Shown here piece by piece: positions 1 to 8,291 of a stretch of DNA of 45,577 bases. A program made the position numbers and the translations under genes. The notes beneath the pieces are model-generated. The model made no database searches. It was not told the origin of the DNA and saw nothing but the letters and a program-made list of their open reading frames with translations. The number at the start of each line of letters is the position of its first letter. The first letter of the stretch is position 1. The DNA is from JAVKFF01 sp040226215 (lineage in GTDB: Bacteria > Pseudomonadota > Alphaproteobacteria > DSM-16000 > Inquilinaceae). The DNA lies in the NCBI GenBank assembly GCA_040226215.1, contig JAVKFF010000234.1:1-45577 (forward strand), read 5' to 3'.

Positions 1-1
1 G

Positions 2-1036
2 ATTGAATGCCGGACGACTCCCAGTGCGATCGAGCCGCTCAGCGCACCGGAGCTGCCCTACCTGCTGGAGGAGCTTGGCCTCATCACGCTCGGTGAGGCG
101 CTCCATCCGGGTCTGCGCATCCTCGAACTCACCAGCCGTAACGTGACCTTCCGCGTCTGCCGGGCGCAAGGGGGCGGCTTCTTCATCAAACAACCCAGGC
201 ATATCGGTGCGGCAACGATCGCCAAGATCCATGGCGAGGCTGCCGTCACCGGTCACCTGTCCGGTGCCGGACTTGAAGGCTTGCCAGCTCTGCTGGCCGT
301 CGATTCCCGCTGTGCCGCCCTGGTCTACGAACTGGTCGAGGGGCGTCACCTCGGACTCGGGGAGGGCGACCCTGCGCACCATTTCCGGCAACTTGGTGCG
401 ACGCTTGCCAGGCTTCATCGGATCAATGCCGGGGCTGAACTTCCTGTATCGGACCTTCCTGTGCTTGCCCGTCCCGAGGGTTGGCGCGAAATGGGCGCGT
501 CCTCGCCTGTCGCGCTGGCGGTGCTCGCCCGTGACCGGGCAATCCGCGAGGGCTTCGACTGGCTCGCGGACAGCTGGCGCGGTGATGCGATCATTCACGG
601 CGACATTAAGCCCAGCAACGTCATGGTTGGCGCCGATGGTGCGATCAGGCTGATTGACTGGGAGCTTGGCGGGCTCGGTGATCCGAGGTGGGATCTGGGG
701 ATGGCTGCCGGCTACCTGCTGTCCGAAGCCATCTATGCGCACATACTGAGGGACGACGAGCGGCCGCTCAGCGATTGTCTGTCAAGCGCAAGGGAGATGA
801 CGGCAGTACTGCTTGACGGCTACCGCGCGCAAGCGTCCGGCAAGGCGATGGAGGCGATCAGCGCCAGTGGCCTGGGGCGTGCCACGGCACTCGCCATCGC
901 CCAGTTTGTCCTGGCGCTGGGGCGCGGCGCCCAGCGGCCGACCCAGGCCATGATCCGGCTGACCCAGATCGCCCTCAACCTGCTGGCCCGCCCGGCCGAC
1001 GGCCTGCGGACGCTTGTCGGCGAGTGGCCGGCATGA
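2..1036 (+). CDS. APH-like kinase of a class V-type lanthipeptide synthetase (LanK-like), 5' truncated
   Basis: The frame is open from base 2 with no ATG or GTG before the GTG at 143. The reading before 143 looks like genuine N-terminal sequence, so the gene is taken as cut by the window edge. The visible 344 residues have the phosphotransferase fold: a lysine in FFIKQ (window residue about 63), the Brenner motif HGDIKPSNVMV (about 199-209) and the metal-binding DWE (about 219). By sequence alone this is an aminoglycoside/choline-kinase-like phosphotransferase. The gene context changes the reading: its stop overlaps the start of a HopA1-family gene (ATGA), which is followed by a LanC gene. 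In characterised class V lanthipeptide pathways an APH-like kinase phosphorylates Ser/Thr of the precursor. Thioamitide clusters also pair APH-like and HopA1 proteins, so that is the alternative. Family confident, substrate inferred. Confidence 0.85.
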   Translation: MECRTTPSAIEPLSAPELPYLLEELGLITLGEALHPGLRILELTSRNVTFRVCRAQGGGFFIKQPRHIGAATIAKIHGEAAVTGHLSGAGLEGLPALLAVDSRCAALVYELVEGRHLGLGEGDPAHHFRQLGATLARLHRINAGAELPVSDLPVLARPEGWREMGASSPVALAVLARDRAIREGFDWLADSWRGDAIIHGDIKPSNVMVGADGAIRLIDWELGGLGDPRWDLGMAAGYLLSEAIYAHILRDDERPLSDCLSSAREMTAVLLDGYRAQASGKAMEAISASGLGRATALAIAQFVLALGRGAQRPTQAMIRLTQIALNLLARPADGLRTLVGEWPA

Positions 1037-2019
1037 AGGGAACCGAGCTCAACCACCTGGCGGCGAACGTGGTCCTGGCGCCGCCTGACGGGTACAGTTT
1101 CTTCGGAGTCGAGCGTCGTGTCGATGACGACATCGCCGTCTCGCAGGCGGCTTTGCGCGGTGAAGAGCCGCTCTTCAGGGCTCAGTTGGAGCTCGACCTT
1201 TACCAGTTCGCCTACGCCCGCCCGCCGGGGCCTCCGGTAGCAAAGGATCCCGTTGCACTGCCGGCGACGGCCGTGCCGGATTCGCCCGGCCCGGACAGAA
1301 TCGAAACGCGGACCTTCACCGTTGACACCGCATTGGCGGACGGGTCGGTTGTTGTGCTCGTCGACGGTGTACGCCTCCGTCTTCATCCCGGGGCCTTTGT
1401 CGGCACCGCTTCGCAGGCGCGTCGCCTGAAGCCGGGCGATCTGGTTCGTCGGGTCGATTGCCGGACGCAATGGGGCGCGCAGGCTGCCTATCACCGAATC
1501 ACGGGCGGACCCCGACCACGCCCCTTCCGGCCTGGCACGGACCTTCGCTTCTATTGGAACGCGCCGATCGATATCGCGCCCGCCCTGCTCGAAGGCTTCA
1601 CCGCGGCGCTGGGGCGAAGCGCGATTCCCTTCCTGGCAAAGCGCCTGACTGGATCAGGACAGGATGACCGCCGCGACAGCGTCGTACTCTACATCGACCG
1701 GCGCGACCAGGCTGCGGCCGAGCGCCCGCTGAGGGCACTCCATGACGCCTTCGCTTCATCGCTTCGCGACGAGGTGCCGATGTTCACTTGGCAGCTCGGC
1801 CCTGGGCTCGGCTATGCCGAGGATCCGGCGAGCGGCGCTTCCTTCGGACAGGAACGCGCCCGTCTGCTGGCCGATGCGCTGGAGGCGCGTGATGGCCAAG
1901 ACGCGTTCGACTCCACTCTCGCCAGCGCGTTCCGCCTCGCCGGCCTCGACCCAGAACGCGCGCACCGCAACTGCCTTCATGTCGACCGCCGCGGCGGTCC
2001 GGAGGATTGGGTATGGTGA
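1033..2019 (+). CDS. HopA1-family protein (LanY-like putative lyase)
   Basis: This 328-residue protein carries the diagnostic C-terminal blocks of the HopA1 family (PF17914): FYWNAPID, then a segment with IPFLAKRL, then DSVVLYIDR, then FTWQLGPGLGYAEDP followed by SFGQERARLLADAL. The family is named for type III effectors, but in RiPP clusters its members act with an APH-like kinase, and in class V lanthipeptides the protein is assigned as the phospho-Ser/Thr lyase. ATG 1033 is chosen because it overlaps the kinase stop as ATGA. A GTG at 1024 is in frame but adds only three residues. The N-terminal 100 residues look variable. There is no signal peptide or membrane segment, so it should be cytoplasmic. 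The stop overlaps the next start by 7 nt, implying coupled translation. The catalytic residues cannot be read from the sequence. Confidence 0.82.
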   Translation: MKGTELNHLAANVVLAPPDGYSFFGVERRVDDDIAVSQAALRGEEPLFRAQLELDLYQFAYARPPGPPVAKDPVALPATAVPDSPGPDRIETRTFTVDTALADGSVVVLVDGVRLRLHPGAFVGTASQARRLKPGDLVRRVDCRTQWGAQAAYHRITGGPRPRPFRPGTDLRFYWNAPIDIAPALLEGFTAALGRSAIPFLAKRLTGSGQDDRRDSVVLYIDRRDQAAAERPLRALHDAFASSLRDEVPMFTWQLGPGLGYAEDPASGASFGQERARLLADALEARDGQDAFDSTLASAFRLAGLDPERAHRNCLHVDRRGGPEDWVW

Positions 2020-3221
2020 GCGGTTCCGATCTCGCGGTGGAGATCGGCTGGAGGATTGCCCGACGGTCCATCCGGCTCAGCGATGGCCGCTGCGGCTGGA
2101 TGGGCCACGGAACCACTTCGACCGACGGCTGGCGTGTCTCGGCTGTGACGCTCGGTCCGGGGCTCTACGATGGGCTGGCCGGTATCGCTCTTTTCCTGGC
2201 CACGCTGCATCGCCGCATGGGCGACGACGTTTTCGCCGATCTCTCACGCGGCGCCCTGAAGACTGCGCGCGATCACCTGTCGGCAGTTCCGCCAGCCAAC
2301 CGCGGCTCCTTCTATCTGGGCTGGACCGGTATCGCCTGGGCGACGACGCATGTTGCGGACCTGATCGGATCGGACCGGTTGCGCCGCGAAGGTGAGGCTC
2401 TGATGCGCCAGGCGCTGCTGTCCCCGCCCGACGGATCGGCGCTTGATCTCCTGCAGGGCGCGGCCAGCGCGCTGGCTGCCTGCATGGCGCATCTGGACGC
2501 TCGGCCGGGCGACGCCGCGGTGTCCCATGCCGCGTCGCAGCACGCGCACGCGTTGGTCGATGCGGCACGGTGGGACGGCGACATGTGCGCCTGGCCGTTG
2601 GGCGGTGCCGGTGACGGGCCGGGCCTTTGCGGCCTGTCCCACGGTGCTTCGGGAATTGCGGCGGCGCTGCTTGCCTATCATCAGGCAACCGGAGACGCGA
2701 TGGCGCTGCGTACCGCAATCGGTGCGCTCGCCTTCGAGGAGCGCCATTTCGACGAAACAGAAGGTTCCTGGGCCGATCGCCGACCCGGGCACTCCGGCTA
2801 TCCCGCCCTTTGGTGTCACGGCGCCGGCGGCGGTGCGCTGGCGCACCGGATCGCCGCGCAGTTGCTTCCATCAGAACTGGCTGACCTTCGGGGTCGCTGC
2901 GTGGTCCGGGCCGGTCGCGCGTCGCGCGGACTGGCCTCGCAACTGGAACGGGGGATGGGAAATGACAGCCTGTGCCACGGCGTGTGGGGTCTCATTGCCT
3001 GTCGACGTTTGCTGGGCCACGGCGATTCCGATGTCATCGCCAAGGCGAAGGAGCGACTTGTCCGCAGCGGTGTGCGCTCCGGCTTGCCGGGGCAGGGATG
3101 GACACCAAGCCTGATGCTGGGAGATTCCGGTGTCGGGCTGGCGGCGCTAGCGCTCGAAGACGACAGCGTTGCCTTCCCGCCACTGCTGCCGCCTGGACTG
3201 TTCGGCGTCCTTAAGCGCTAA
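2013..3221 (+). CDS. LanC-family lanthionine cyclase
   Basis: This 402-residue protein has the repeated alpha-toroid signature of LanC: LYDGLAGIAL (51-60), YLGWTGIAWA (101-110), LSHGASGIAA (208-217), WCHGAGGG (267-274), LCHGVWGL (320-327) and LMLGDSGVGLA (368-378). The zinc ligands of NisC-type cyclases are present as C268 and C321-H322, and H210 in LSHG matches the NisC active-site histidine. A metal-dependent cyclase adding Cys thiols to dehydroamino acids is therefore expected. ATG 2013 has GGAGGA six bases upstream; a TTG at 2007 is less likely. It is a stand-alone LanC with no LanM or LanB dehydratase nearby, so dehydration would have to come from the two upstream genes. Eukaryote-like LanCL proteins add glutathione instead, but the kinase/HopA1 operon argues for RiPP maturation. 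Confidence 0.9.
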   Translation: MVSGSDLAVEIGWRIARRSIRLSDGRCGWMGHGTTSTDGWRVSAVTLGPGLYDGLAGIALFLATLHRRMGDDVFADLSRGALKTARDHLSAVPPANRGSFYLGWTGIAWATTHVADLIGSDRLRREGEALMRQALLSPPDGSALDLLQGAASALAACMAHLDARPGDAAVSHAASQHAHALVDAARWDGDMCAWPLGGAGDGPGLCGLSHGASGIAAALLAYHQATGDAMALRTAIGALAFEERHFDETEGSWADRRPGHSGYPALWCHGAGGGALAHRIAAQLLPSELADLRGRCVVRAGRASRGLASQLERGMGNDSLCHGVWGLIACRRLLGHGDSDVIAKAKERLVRSGVRSGLPGQGWTPSLMLGDSGVGLAALALEDDSVAFPPLLPPGLFGVLKR

Positions 3222-3747
3222 GGCATCGCCTCTTGGAAGCGCTCGAGGCGGCCAAATTGCCAGTCCTGCAGGGCCAATTCAGGCCTGTTCCTTGGCCTCG
3301 AACGGAGCGCAGCCTGCCGGTCATGCGAATAATCCCTGACGAACGGCGTCAAATTCTGCACGCTCTGTTGCGAGCGAGGGCTGGCGTTCTGGGCGGAGCG
3401 TCCTGCGTGCTGGGCTGGCTTGCCGGAAGCGGTATGGCGTGGCTGGTGTCCACCCGGCTCTGGACGCCGATGACCACTGCGATACCAGCTACACCACGTC
3501 AAGCGACGTCAACCAAATACCCGAATATTCGCAGGGGCTCGCGGAGATCTCTCGCCTGAATGTTTCGGTTTTGAGAACGCCTCCTTCGCCGATCGGCGAT
3601 ATTCGAGACGCCGTCGACTGCATAGCATCGTTTCCAGACAGACAGGACGGCAGGTCGAGGGCAACGCCCCCGGCGGACGTCCCAAGAGCCGCCAGTCCCC
3701 TGGACATGGGTGTTCCGCGGGCTGGAAAGGCAAAAACGGGCGATGGG
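3222..3747 (+). other. 526-nt gap after lanC; no recognisable gene
   Basis: No recognised gene lies between the LanC stop and the reductase start. An ATG frame at 3233-3559 codes for a basic 108-residue peptide without family resemblance. The reductase frame stays open upstream to about 3340 and passes through a Cys/Ser/Thr-rich stretch around 3478-3502. Neither has a convincing ribosome-binding site. A lanthipeptide precursor could sit here but I cannot support one. I see no clear terminator hairpin. Confidence 0.4.
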
Positions 3748-4716
3748 ATGAACCAGGATCGTATTGAGGTGTGTGTGACGCGCGTCGATCGCCTTGCGGA
3801 CAGGGTGATCGGTCTCACACTCATCGCGCACGAAGACAAGGACCTTCCGGCGTTCGGCGCCGGCGCCCACGTCGATGTGCATCTCGGCTCCAACCTCGTT
3901 CGTCAGTATTCGATCAGCAGCGATCCCGGCGAGTGGGGCCGGTATGCACTTGCCGTGCAGATCGAGCCCGCGGGTCGGGGCGGCTCGCAGCAGCTCGATC
4001 GGACCGTCCGGCCGGGCAGCCGGCTTCAGATCAGTCGTCCGAGAAATACATTTCCGCTCCGCCCGGAAGCCGAGCGCAACCTCTTCATCGCCGGCGGCAT
4101 CGGCATCACACCGATCCGGTCGATGATCTTCGAGAGTGAACGCCGTGGCCAGCCATGGTCCCTGGTCTATGGCGCGCGCGGTCCGGCGCAGATGGCCTTC
4201 CGTTGCGACCTCGCGCGCCGGTGGCCGGAGCGCTGCACCTTCCATTTCAGCGGAGAGGGTAACCGGGAGCTCATTCCTTTCGACGAGCTGCTCGCGCGAC
4301 AGCTGCCGGGGCAGCACCTCTACTGTTGCGGTCCTGAGGCGATGCTGCAGTCGGTTCGCCAGGCATCGGCCCATTGGCACGCGGGCACGGTCCATTTCGA
4401 GCGGTTCTCGCCGGTGGCGGTGTCGGCCGGGGACGACCCTGCGGATGACCGGGCATTCGAGATCGAACTCGCCCAAAGCGGGGAGGTCTACACCGTTCCG
4501 CCGTCGAAATCCGTTCTCGAGGTCCTGCGGCAGGCCGGGCACGACGTCGAGAGTTCGTGCGAGGAAGGCACCTGCGGCAGCTGCGCCGTGCGGGTCCTGG
4601 ACGGCTGCCCCGACCACCGGGACTCGCTCGGGCTCGACGACCCGGAGTTCAGGCGATCGTTCATGATGATCTGCGTCTCGCGCGCACAGGGGGCACGACT
4701 GGTACTAGATCTTTGA
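3748..4716 (+). CDS. Phthalate dioxygenase reductase/VanB-type oxidoreductase (orphan)
   Basis: This 322-residue protein is a class IA oxygenase reductase with three domains in order: an FMN-binding barrel (about 1-105, with RQYSISSDP), an NAD-binding domain (about 106-225, with IAGGIGITPIRSM and LYCCGPEAML) and a C-terminal plant-type [2Fe-2S] ferredoxin (about 236-322) with cysteines in CEEGTCGSC and a fourth in MMICVSRA. It would pass electrons from NADH to a Rieske oxygenase. ATG 3748 gives the family's normal N-terminus (MNQDRIEV); the open frame further upstream shows no homology. No Rieske oxygenase lies beside it. The next gene is a tctC-type binding protein. A second reductase of the same family is at 34619, where the oxygenase is adjacent. 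Confidence 0.9.
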   Translation: MNQDRIEVCVTRVDRLADRVIGLTLIAHEDKDLPAFGAGAHVDVHLGSNLVRQYSISSDPGEWGRYALAVQIEPAGRGGSQQLDRTVRPGSRLQISRPRNTFPLRPEAERNLFIAGGIGITPIRSMIFESERRGQPWSLVYGARGPAQMAFRCDLARRWPERCTFHFSGEGNRELIPFDELLARQLPGQHLYCCGPEAMLQSVRQASAHWHAGTVHFERFSPVAVSAGDDPADDRAFEIELAQSGEVYTVPPSKSVLEVLRQAGHDVESSCEEGTCGSCAVRVLDGCPDHRDSLGLDDPEFRRSFMMICVSRAQGARLVLDL

Positions 4717-4827
4717 AGGCAAGGCATCTCGCGGGAGCGAGGAGAGGGCATGACCGCGATGGGTGCGGTTTGTGGGCGCCGGCCAATCGGGCCGGGGCAT
4801 CAACGACAACGATAACGGGAGGAAGCA

Positions 4828-5949
4828 ATGCTTGATCGAGGAGGAGCGACTTTGGGGCGGATGTCGACGAGTGGGATGGCCATCGCCGCCGGGCTGGCCA
4901 TTTTCGTGGTGGCGGGCGCGAGTGATAGCCTGGCCCAGGTTTCATTCGAGGGCGAGACGATCGAATGGGTCGTTCCATCCTCACCCGGTGGCGGAACGGA
5001 CACGACGACGCGAATTCTCCTGCCCTGGTTCGAGCAGTATCTGCCGGGCAATCCGACCATCGTGGTCAACAACATTCCCGGCGGCGGCACGATCCCCGGA
5101 ATCAACTACTTCTGGGAGAACTCCGGCCCGAACGGGCACATGCTGATCACCATGACCACGGGGTCGCAGACCAACTATCTGTTCGGCGCCGAGGCTGTCG
5201 ACTACGTGCTGCCCGAGTTCGTCGCCCTGATGGGCATTCCGCAGGGTACCTTCGTCTACGCGCAGGATGATCTCGGCCTATCGGGTCCCGAGGACATCGG
5301 CATGCTGATCGAGGGTGAGGGGCCGTATCTCTACGGCGCGCAGACGCCGACCTCGGCCGAGCTGCGGGTGATGATGGCCTGGGACGCCTTGGGGGTGAAC
5401 GCGCAGCCGGTCTGGGGGCTGACCCGTGGCGAATCGCGCCAGGGCTTCATGCGGCATGAGTTCGATCTGATGTACGACACGGCGGCTGGCTGGCTCGCCG
5501 CCGGTAGCGAGATCGACCACATGACCCCGCTGTTCACCATGGGTATCGAGAACGAGGCCGGCGAGATCGTCCGCGATCCGGTCGCGCCAGACCTGCCGAC
5601 GTTCCTCGAGGTCTACGAGTCCTACTACGGCGAGCCGCTGTCGGGGATCCAGTACGAGGCCTGGTACTCGATGTTCTCCACCGCCATCATGAATTCCAAG
5701 GCGGTTGCCCTGCATCCCTCGACCGCACCGGAGGTCGTCGAGGCCTACAGGCAGGCGATCCGCGACATGATGGCGGATCCCGAGTTCCACGCGGCGATGG
5801 AAGCTGAACTCGGCGGGTACGACATGAATCTCGGCCAGGCGGCCCAGCGCTCGCTGGTGGCGTCGACGCAGATCTCGCCTGAGGTCTGTGCCTGGATCGA
5901 CGAGTTCCTCAACACGGGCTTCGACGCGGACACGGCCTGCGACGAGTAG
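4828..5949 (+). CDS. TctC/Bug-type substrate-binding protein
   Basis: This 373-residue periplasmic protein has an N-terminal signal region whose hydrophobic core lies at about residues 15-31 and which ends near SLAQ. The mature part starts with IEWVVPSSPGGGTDTTTR, the typical Bug-family opening, then IVVNNIPGGGTIPG. It should bind an organic anion and hand it to a TctAB permease. ATG 4828 follows GGGAGG with a short spacer; a second ATG at 4861 would also keep a signal peptide. The nearest permease in the same direction is the TctA-TctB fusion at 13844, the likely partner although eight genes away. The C-terminal half (WYSMFSTAIMNSKAVALHPS onward) is longer than in usual Bug proteins of about 320 residues. 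The ligand is unknown; the neighbours suggest a carboxylate. Confidence 0.87.
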   Translation: MLDRGGATLGRMSTSGMAIAAGLAIFVVAGASDSLAQVSFEGETIEWVVPSSPGGGTDTTTRILLPWFEQYLPGNPTIVVNNIPGGGTIPGINYFWENSGPNGHMLITMTTGSQTNYLFGAEAVDYVLPEFVALMGIPQGTFVYAQDDLGLSGPEDIGMLIEGEGPYLYGAQTPTSAELRVMMAWDALGVNAQPVWGLTRGESRQGFMRHEFDLMYDTAAGWLAAGSEIDHMTPLFTMGIENEAGEIVRDPVAPDLPTFLEVYESYYGEPLSGIQYEAWYSMFSTAIMNSKAVALHPSTAPEVVEAYRQAIRDMMADPEFHAAMEAELGGYDMNLGQAAQRSLVASTQISPEVCAWIDEFLNTGFDADTACDE

Positions 5950-5959
5950 CCTGATCCTG

Positions 5960-6001
5960 GGGCCGGCCGGGGCTTCCTGACCCGGTAGATCCGGCCGGCC
6001 C
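5960..6001 (+). terminator. Hairpin: 11-bp perfect inverted repeat
   Basis: GGGCCGGCCGG (5960-5970) and CCGGCCGGCCC (5991-6001) are perfect complements across a 20-nt loop, just after the tctC stop. No T-run follows, so it is either an imperfect terminator or a stabilising and differential-expression hairpin between a highly expressed binding protein and the downstream enzymes. Confidence 0.5.
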
Positions 6002-6081
6002 TTCACTCCTCATTCGCCGCCTTGGCGGCGGTCAAGTCTGGTAGCGCTCACGAATAATCGTGCGAGCGAGAGGGAACACTT

Positions 6082-7014
6082 ATGCCCGGTCACGCCTCGA
6101 CAACGAAATCCCAGCGGCTGCGAGCCTTGCTGCAACGCGACGATCGCGTGCTCTCGGTCATGCATGTGCCGAGCGTGGCCATCGGGAGATTGATGGAACG
6201 GGCGGGCTGCGAAGCCGGTTTCGTCGGCACGTCCGGCGTCGTGGGCTCCTATACCGGCCTCGCCGACGTCGGCACCGCGTCGATGACCGAATGCGTGCAG
6301 ATCGCCGGCTGGATCGCCGATGGCGTCGATTTCCCCATCATTCTCGACGGCGATACCGGCCACGGCGGCATCATGGCCGTGCGCCGGCTGGTGCGCGAAT
6401 GCATCCGCGCCGGGCTAGCCGGCGTGCGGATCGACGATCAGCCGATCGAGGGCAAGCGCAAGACGCAGATCGACGGGATCGAGGTGGTGCCGATAGAGCA
6501 CGCCGTCGCCCGCTATCGGGCCGCTGTCGACATGCGGGACGAACTCGATCCCGACTTCGTCATCATGGCGCAATGCTACGCCCGCGATGCCGACAATGGC
6601 GGCTTCGAGGCATGCCTGGAGCGCCTGCAAGCCTATCGGGAGCGGGCCGGCGTCGACTGGGTGCAGATGGAAGCACCCCACAGCGTCGACGAGATCAGGA
6701 CGGCGCGCAAGGCGGTCCCCGGTCCCTTCTCCTTCATGAAGGGCAGGCTGCCCGCCTATCTCAGCCCGGAGGAACATCTGGAGCTTGGCGTGAACATCGC
6801 CTGGTACGCGTCCTTCATGCACCGGGTGATCTGGTCGGCGGCCTGGGACTTCGCATCGAAATACTGGTCGGACGGGTTCGACGCGTGGCGCGCGTTCGAG
6901 GCCTGGGCCGAGAAGCACCCATACCCCAATCCGCTCATCGAGGGACACCGCGAGGGATTCGAGAAGCAGCAGGAGCTGGAAGCGAAATACTTCCAGTCAG
7001 GCTCTACTCGATAG
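6082..7014 (+). CDS. Isocitrate lyase/PEP mutase-family enzyme
   Basis: This 310-residue protein belongs to the isocitrate lyase/PEP mutase superfamily (2-methylisocitrate lyase, oxaloacetate decarboxylase, carboxyvinyl-carboxyphosphonate phosphorylmutase). Visible family marks are GFVGTSGVVGSYTGLADVG, the metal-site stretch ILDGDTGHGG, VRIDDQ, and a barrel strand with VIMAQCYARD. These enzymes cleave or decarboxylate 2-oxo or 2-hydroxy carboxylates with Mg2+. The canonical lyase KKCGH loop is not present as such: the equivalent region reads EGKRKTQIDG. I therefore would not call it isocitrate lyase. GAGAGGGAA precedes ATG 6082. It is followed after 74 nt by an amidohydrolase in the same direction. 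The exact substrate is not deducible. Confidence 0.83.
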   Translation: MPGHASTTKSQRLRALLQRDDRVLSVMHVPSVAIGRLMERAGCEAGFVGTSGVVGSYTGLADVGTASMTECVQIAGWIADGVDFPIILDGDTGHGGIMAVRRLVRECIRAGLAGVRIDDQPIEGKRKTQIDGIEVVPIEHAVARYRAAVDMRDELDPDFVIMAQCYARDADNGGFEACLERLQAYRERAGVDWVQMEAPHSVDEIRTARKAVPGPFSFMKGRLPAYLSPEEHLELGVNIAWYASFMHRVIWSAAWDFASKYWSDGFDAWRAFEAWAEKHPYPNPLIEGHREGFEKQQELEAKYFQSGSTR

Positions 7015-7088
7015 GTATTCGCCCACTCGATGAAGAAGGAGTGGGTGAAGTGTTCAGGACGTTTTAGGCACAAAGGAGCGAAGAACAA

Positions 7089-8237
7089 ATGGCACGGGAT
7101 GGATTCAAGATATTCGACACGGACTCTCACTGTGGGCCCTATGTCGATATCATCGAACGCTACCTCTCCGCCGAGGAGAAGGAGCGGTTGAAGGAGTGGG
7201 AGCCTTATCGCTCCGCCCACAAGCGCACGGGTCATGTCACCTACACGCGCGGTGCGCGCAAATACCCCCGCCGGCTCGGCCTGGCCGAGCCGCAGGAGCA
7301 GTCCAGCACCTACATGGCGGGCTTCACCGGGGCGCACAAGCGCGACCCGTCGCCCAAGGTCGATGACGATCCGTCCGAGCGGATCGCCGACATGGATCTC
7401 GAGGGCGTCGACGCGAACCTCATGCTGCCGTCGGGCTGGTTCGGCACCTGGACGCTCGGCGACGTGGCGATGGAAATGGCCATGTACCGCGCCTATCACC
7501 AATGGCACGAGGACTATTGCGGGGCCTATCCCGACCGTCTTGGCGGCGTGATCCTGGCCAGCGCCCGCGACATCGAGGGAAGCCTGAAAGAGATCGAGCG
7601 CTGGGGCAAGTCACGCTGGGCGTGGGGTGTCCTGGTCTATGCCCCGGTCGGCGTGCCGCTCGATCACCCTGACCTGGAGCCCATCTGGGCCGCGGCTCAG
7701 GAATACGACCTCAGCGTCACCCTGCACACCTTCACCGTCATGCCGCCCTACGCGCCTGGCGGCGAGGACACCTGGGGCAACCTCTGGCTGCAGCGCTCGG
7801 CCGCGCACCCGTGGTGCGGCATGCGGAACATGGCCGCGCTGCTCGGCAGCGGCGTCATGGATCGCTTCCCGAAACTGCGGATCGGCACGCTGGAGGCCGG
7901 CCATGGCTGGCTGCCGTTCTGGATCGAGCGGCTGGACGAACACGCGGAAACCATCAAGTCGGCCTTGCCGGACCTGAAGCACAAGCCTTCGGAGTACGTG
8001 AAGAGCGGGCGCTACTTCCAGAGCATCGAGATCCCGGAAGGCGAGAAGATGACCAGCTTCGTCATGGACTATGTCGGTGACGACGTCCTGATGTACGCCT
8101 CCGACTATCCGCATGGCGAAAGCCATTTCCCGGAGTCCGTCGACCTCGTCCTCGGCTGGTCCATGCCGGAGGAGCGCAAGCGAAAGCTCTTCTGGGAAAA
8201 CCCGGTGAAGTTCTACGCCCGCTGCGGGTTGTCGTGA
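7089..8237 (+). CDS. Amidohydrolase 2 family (PF04909) metal-dependent hydrolase/decarboxylase
   Basis: This 382-residue protein is of the ACMSD/gamma-resorcylate decarboxylase type. It opens with IFDTDSHCGP, giving the Asp-x-His metal pair of the DxDxH subgroup. It then has HTFTVMPP in the mid-barrel, LRIGTLEAGHGWLPFWIERLDEH, and near the C-terminus MYASDYPHGES with the metal-binding Asp and the typical DYPH. Members decarboxylate aromatic or muconic acids or hydrolyse C-C or C-N bonds. AAGGAG lies upstream of ATG 7089. It sits between the lyase-family gene and a nitroreductase-family gene. It is not close in sequence to the two paired amidohydrolases at 30354 and 38821, which lack the acidic residue of the DxH pair. 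Confidence 0.87.
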   Translation: MARDGFKIFDTDSHCGPYVDIIERYLSAEEKERLKEWEPYRSAHKRTGHVTYTRGARKYPRRLGLAEPQEQSSTYMAGFTGAHKRDPSPKVDDDPSERIADMDLEGVDANLMLPSGWFGTWTLGDVAMEMAMYRAYHQWHEDYCGAYPDRLGGVILASARDIEGSLKEIERWGKSRWAWGVLVYAPVGVPLDHPDLEPIWAAAQEYDLSVTLHTFTVMPPYAPGGEDTWGNLWLQRSAAHPWCGMRNMAALLGSGVMDRFPKLRIGTLEAGHGWLPFWIERLDEHAETIKSALPDLKHKPSEYVKSGRYFQSIEIPEGEKMTSFVMDYVGDDVLMYASDYPHGESHFPESVDLVLGWSMPEERKRKLFWENPVKFYARCGLS

Positions 8238-8291
8238 CCCGCACCGCTACGCGATGCGGCGAACGGCTTCTCTAACGGAGGGAAGAGACCG

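Noticed and set aside
3233..3559. 108-residue ORF after lanC as a lanthipeptide precursor
   Set aside because: It is basic, has a single Cys, no leader-like N-terminus and no ribosome-binding site.
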